This document shows positions 59,520 through 64,000 of a stretch of DNA of 64,000 nt, piece by piece. Location of the stretch: NCBI GenBank assembly GCA_029891385.1, contig CM057228.1, positions 58,597,783-58,661,782 of the forward strand, written 5' to 3'. This DNA is from Erythroxylum novogranatense (Eukaryota > Streptophyta > Magnoliopsida > Malpighiales > Erythroxylaceae). Under the pieces are notes generated by a model. The model ran no database searches. It saw only the letters and a program-made list of their open reading frames with translations, and was not told the DNA's origin. Numbering within the stretch: the first letter of the stretch is position 1; the number at the start of each line of letters is the position of its first letter. A program made the translations under genes and the position numbers.

Positions 59520-61798
59520 TGTTAGACCCCGAATTTTTTTTTATGATGTCTTTCAGCATGAATTGTGGTAATTAGGTAGTTATGCTTAATTTGATTTATT
59601 ATGGAGTATTATTGGATAATACGGTTTAATTGTGGTTAAATGAGGATTAAAAAGAGTAAAAGTTTATGAGGGCATTTTGGGAAGTTTATGTGAGTTAAAG
59701 TGGTTTAAGCTTTGTAAGGAGGGGTATTATGGTCTTAATATTACTACTTATGCCCTAGGTAGGAAATTAGAAAGAGAAAGAGGAAAAGAAAGAAAGGAAG
59801 AAGAGAAAGGAGAGGAGTAGCGCCGTCGTGAAGGAGGAAGAGAAGAGAAGAGAGATTGCGATCGTTGTAGTTTTCCGACAGTTTGAAGCTATTTCCGGGT
59901 ACGTTATGCTTTGTTTAACCTTGTTTCGGTTGGATTGAAACCTAAGATGGCTTGAATGTGTTAGAATCGACGGTTTTAGGGTTTTAGGGCATAAATGTAG
60001 GGATTTCCTTGGGTTGATGTGTTTGTGATAGTTTTGAAGCTTAAAAATGGGTTAGAAATGTAGTATAAGTCTTGATCTACAGTTTAGATGTGGTGCATTT
60101 GAGTTTGGGAAGAGATTGAAGTTGGAAATTGCAGAAATCTGGGGTTGAATCATGACTCCGACTTCGCGCGTCATGACGTGCTCTTAGTCTCGACGTCTGT
60201 GCAAGAGCACTTGCGGCGTCTTGAAGAAATTGGTGATGCCGCGAGCACTGGGTGCACGTCGCGGTGTGCACAATATGATGTGCACGCCTTGTGAACACAA
60301 ATATACTGCGTCGCGATGTGTGTGAGGTGAAGCACGTCAAGCGAACACATTTGTGCTTTCATGGCGCGAAGCTAGACCGACGGCCCGATGAGCACGTTCG
60401 TTCGCCGCGGTGAGCGTCCCTTCGCAGCGGCGAGCCCCCAGTTCTTCCGAAAGTGTAATTTTTGATATTTTGGGCATATCTTTTGGTGTAGATGTCCAAT
60501 TGAGGTTATTCTTGATCCGTTGTGAACTAGAGCTCAAGGAATACAAGTTGTATGAAGAAGGAAGTTGGATTTAGTCTGTAAGGGTTGAAATTTTATGAAA
60601 TCGAATGTAGACCTTTAATGTTTTATTTTGGCTTTCCAATTGTGATTATTTTCTGTGGATATTGATTGGATGGAAACTTGGTTGTTTTAGGAAACCAAGT
60701 GACCCGATTTCATCATGAAGGAAGGACACCGGTGAGTCGACTACTCGGCGATCTTACGTGGGTAATATACTTATAGTTATTGTGTAAACATGATTTCTTG
60801 CTATGTATGAATATATGTTATATGTTATGCATGTTTGAATGTGATGAATTGAATGCTTTTGAGTTCATATATTTTGAAAGAATCATAGGAATTGATAGCA
60901 TTACATTTTGATTCAGAGCATGTTATGCCTCGACTTCGGTCATGGCATTTTGACTAAATGCAAGACATGAAAGAATACCATATGATGAAATGGTTATGAG
61001 CATGATTATGTGTTTTGTTTGGGCGAGTGGAACCATTTCGTTAGATTCGTTGCGTGACAAGAGCCTTCTCTGGCTGCCCGCTTGTGACCTATGAGATCCG
61101 AATGGACTTATTTCGTTCAGGGTGTAAACTTCGGTTTCTCCCTTTTGTTTCCATGGAACCCTCGAGCCATTGTGATGTGTATTGCATATGTGAATTGTTC
61201 ATTGCGAATGCTTCGTGACATATTTATGAGTTGAATGAATTATTGAATACGTAAATTTCTTGAGTAGCATGTGAATGCTTGAATTGATGTCTATATAGAT
61301 TAATATATATACATTCATATGCTAGGAGTTGTGCTAGTTGCCGATGGCTATAATTATATTAGCCACTGAGCTGTGTAGCTCAACCCATTATTTTTCCCTC
61401 CTCAGGTGCAGAGCTGGACGATCTTTGAACTTGCGAGGCATCGGAAACTTCGAGCTAATTAGGAGTCTTGTATTAAGTTCGTTTTTGGTTGGCCCTCCAA
61501 ACACATTATCATGGAGCATATTTCATGTATTTTGAATTGAAACTTTATTTTATACTGTGTATTGTTTCAAACACATGTTTAATTTATAAACTTGATGGCT
61601 TATGTAATCGTGATGATTTATTTATGATTAGAATACATGCGTAGGTGATCGATTGTATGAGAATGTATGTGTATGATCGAACTATGTATATGTATATGTA
61701 TAAATGTTGGGATCGGGTCTGACGTTTTGGGGCGCCCATCGCAGGTGCGACCCGAGGGGCCGCCTCGGGAATCGGGGATCCGGGGCCCGGGCCCAACA
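59520..61798 (+). repeat. 3' LTR of middle gypsy element
   Basis: 2279 bp, near-identical to 39929-42229 except in the CpG-dense patch (about 60150-60445) and a few C+G-rich spots such as 61020-61090. It ends CCCAACA before the ATCAA duplicate. Confidence 0.95.
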
Positions 61799-63317
61799 AT
61801 CAAAATATGAATTTGAAGACACGATGACAAAGTTGAGAACTCTGAGGGAGTTGGCTACCCTAATTGAACTCAAAGACCATTATGGCTAACATTTCTGAAT
61901 TTTGCTGAACATGTTACCTTTAAGTTAAAGTTTGGATTAATACATTTATTGCCTAATAAATTTCATGGTCTTGCAAGTAAGGATGCACATAAACATCTCA
62001 AGGATCTTAATGTGGTTCGTTTGAGCATGAAGCCTCCCAGGGTGACATACGAGGAGATTATGTTGAGGGCCTTACCGTTCTCACTCAGGGATGCAATGAA
62101 GGATTGGTTATTTGATTTACCAACTAGAAGCGTAAATACATGGCGAAAGATAAAGCATCTATTCTTGGAGAAATATTTTCCAGCCTCAAAGATAGCAAGT
62201 ATTTGAAAGGAGATTTGTAGCATCAAGCAACATAACGAAGAGTCTCTTTACAAGCACTGGGAGCAGTTCAAGAAGTTATGTGCCAGTTGTCTGCTCCACA
62301 TCATACCGGAGCAACTTCTTATGCAATATTTCTATAAAGGACTGCTACTAATAAAGAGGAGTTTGGTTGATGTAGTGAGTGGTCGTGCACTTTGTGAGAA
62401 GACTCCCATTGAAGCCAAGGTCCTACTCGAGTGGATGGTCACTAACACACAACAATTTGGCACTTGCAATGATGTTCGATACGTAAATGAGGTAAGTACT
62501 TCATCTATTGAACATCGTATAGATAAACAAACATCTTTTGTGAGGCAGATTACAATTGGATAGGCACTAGTGAAAGCATGTAGAATCTGTTCAAAGATGA
62601 GCCATCTAGCTGGTGAGTGCTCGATACTAAAAGAGGGGAGCATGGAGAATGTAAACACTATATGAGGGAACTTCTCGAATCAATACAATCCATACTCATA
62701 GATACATAACCCAAGCTGAAGGAATCACCCTAACTTGAGTGACGGAGGGAATAGACAACAAAATTACTTCCAGAATTGCTCCCAAGGAGCACAGGATTTC
62801 AATCAAGGTAACAAAGAGCCTCTTCTTCCAGTTCAGGTAATTCTCTGGAAGAATTGATTAAGACTTTCGTTACTAACAGTCTCCAATTTCAACAGAACAT
62901 ATAACAAAAGATTAAACAAAGCATACAATAGATTCAACAAGAAACAGAAACGAGAGTATAAAATTTGGAAAATTAAATGGCTTAGATGACAATGAGACTT
63001 AATCATCTCAAATCACAGAGTGGAGGAAAGTTTCCATCACAACCTAAGGTGAACCTGAAGAATGTTAGTGCCATAACCCTAAGGAGTGGAAAGGAGATTG
63101 AGGGTCCCAAGAGAACTCCCCTGAGGAATTGGAAGTAAGAGCCAACATTAATGTCGAAATATGAGAGGAGTTAATGGAAGTGGTAACCTCTCTGGAATCA
63201 TTGGAAAACTCTCCAAAAAGGTATGATTTGGCCTCTATAAAACTATCTGAATCTCACCAAAAGTTGTTACCTTCTGATGTGTAGGCACCATAATTGGAGT
63301 TGAAGCCACTCCCTACA
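61799..63317 (+). pseudogene. Athila-type gag, 3' part
   Basis: Continues the gag begun at 39817. The core of the gag (61949-62563) shows KFHGLASKDAHKHLKDL, LPFSLRDAMKDWLFDLP, FLEKYFPASK and, after a stop at 62204-62206, ICSIKQHNEESLYKHWEQFK. These are hallmarks of Athila/Tat gag. A zinc knuckle near 62578-62620 is intact (CRICSKMSHLAGEC). Stops and register changes follow to 63317, where another LTR is inserted. Its protease and pol must lie beyond the window. Confidence 0.8.
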
Positions 63318-64000
63318 TGTTAGACCCTGGATTTTTTTTATGATGTTTTTAAGCATGAATTTCGTTAATTATGTGATTATGCCTTAGTTTGATTAATTTG
63401 AGAGGATTATTGGATAATTAAGGTTTAATGTGGTTTAAATGAAAATTATGGGGTAAAAGTTTATGAGGGCATTTTGGAAAAGTTACTTGAGTTAAAGTGG
63501 TTTAGGCTATGTAAGGAAGGGTATAATGGTCTTTATGCTCCCTTTAACTTAAGTAGGAAATTAGAAGGAAAAGAAGAGAAAAGGAGAAAAGAAGAAGAGG
63601 AAGCCGTCGGTGGAGGAAGGAGGAGAAGGAAAAGAGAGTTGTGATTCTAAGATATTTCCGATAGTTTCAAACCATTTTCGGGTAAGTTCTGCTTGTGTTA
63701 ATCTTGTTTTGGTTAGATTAAACTTAAAAGAATGTAGAATGTAGAGAATCGGTGGTTTTAGGATTTTAGGGTAAAAATGGTTGGATTTTGTGGCTTGATA
63801 TGTTTGTGACTGATTTTGAGTTGCTGATGGGTTAGAAATGTAGTATGAGTTATGGTATAAGGCTTAGGTGTGTTGCATTTGAGTTTGGAAGATGATTGAA
63901 GTTGGAAAATGCAGGAAATTGGGTTTGGTCGAACTCGGACACACTTGCGTCGCTGACGTCGCGTATGAAATTTCTGCCGCGACGTGCGAGAAGGGAAGCA
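63318..64000 (+). mobile_element. Start of another gypsy LTR, cut by window end
   Basis: Begins TGTTAGACCCTGG and follows the LTR at 39929 in order with many differences: GAGGGCATTTTGG, AAAGTGGTTTAGGC, a purine-rich AGAAGAGG block, and finally CpG-rich words at 63940-64000. It is a diverged relative of the middle element, inserted into the same Athila-type host. The five bases before it, CTACA (63313-63317), are the predicted target duplicate. Confidence 0.8.

Larger units (their letters stand above)
39929..61798 (+). mobile_element. Middle Tekay-type Ty3/gypsy element, split by a nested element
   Basis: LTRs at 39929-42229 (2301 bp) and 59520-61798 (2279 bp) begin TGTTAGACCCCG and end CCCAACA, and are flanked by ATCAA (39924-39928 and 61799-61803). 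A primer-binding site, gag-pol with chromodomain and a polypurine tract are in place. The gag is interrupted by the element at 43142-55556; without it and one TAGTT copy, this element is about 9.4 kb. Gag and pol contain several stops and frameshifts but one 643-codon open stretch. Confidence 0.95.

Noticed and set aside
1..64000. Search for a new defence, biosynthetic or regulatory gene system
   Set aside because: Every well-supported coding region is either beta-COP, EXO70 or a transposable-element protein. No unexplained gene cluster, CRISPR array or operon-like group is present.

Overview
This is nuclear DNA of a flowering plant, most likely a eudicot. Two single-copy-type housekeeping genes are split by GT-AG introns or intronless in the plant manner, and the rest is A+T-rich DNA packed with LTR retrotransposons of plant lineages (chromoviral Tekay-type and Athila-type Ty3/gypsy, Sirevirus-type Ty1/copia) and hAT-derived debris. 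I cannot name the species. There are no bacterial genes, CRISPR arrays or operons, and I found no rRNA or tRNA gene.

Layout. 1-5838: 3' part of an old Tekay-type gypsy element with its integrase deleted and a long LTR. 6093-6737: decayed Athila-type protease fragment. About 7850-12165 (+): beta-COP (coatomer subunit beta-1), with a 5'UTR intron and four coding exons giving 948 aa. 12643-14632: 2-kb inverted repeat made of three broken hAT transposase C-terminal copies. 15336-about 21800: old copia element with one recognisable LTR. 22610-32128: Sirevirus-like copia element with both LTRs, 5-bp target-site duplication GTTTA and an envelope-like third ORF. 33400-35451 (-): intronless EXO70 gene, best placed in the EXO70G clade. 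About 36900-63317: an Athila-type element acting as host for later insertions.

The right half is a stratified nest. The Athila-type host has a 798-bp hAT element (8-bp duplication TGCACTTG) near the end of its putative 5' LTR. Its gag is split by a Tekay-type gypsy element (39929-61798, duplication ATCAA). That element's gag is in turn split by a second Tekay-type element (43142-55556, duplication TAGTT). A further LTR related to the middle element begins at 63318 and runs off the window. All three target duplications can be read directly, so the order of events is secure.

The two cellular genes are convergent and separated by about 21 kb of mobile DNA. Both act in membrane traffic (COPI coat and exocyst tethering), but there is no evidence that they are co-regulated. 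From memory, their Arabidopsis counterparts also lie close together on chromosome 4, so the pair is probably ancestral microsynteny stretched by transposons. I found no convincing new biological system. The most interesting unexplained structures are the CpG-dense patches inside LTRs of two different gypsy families, the hAT foldback, repeat arrays inside LTRs, and the env-like ORF.
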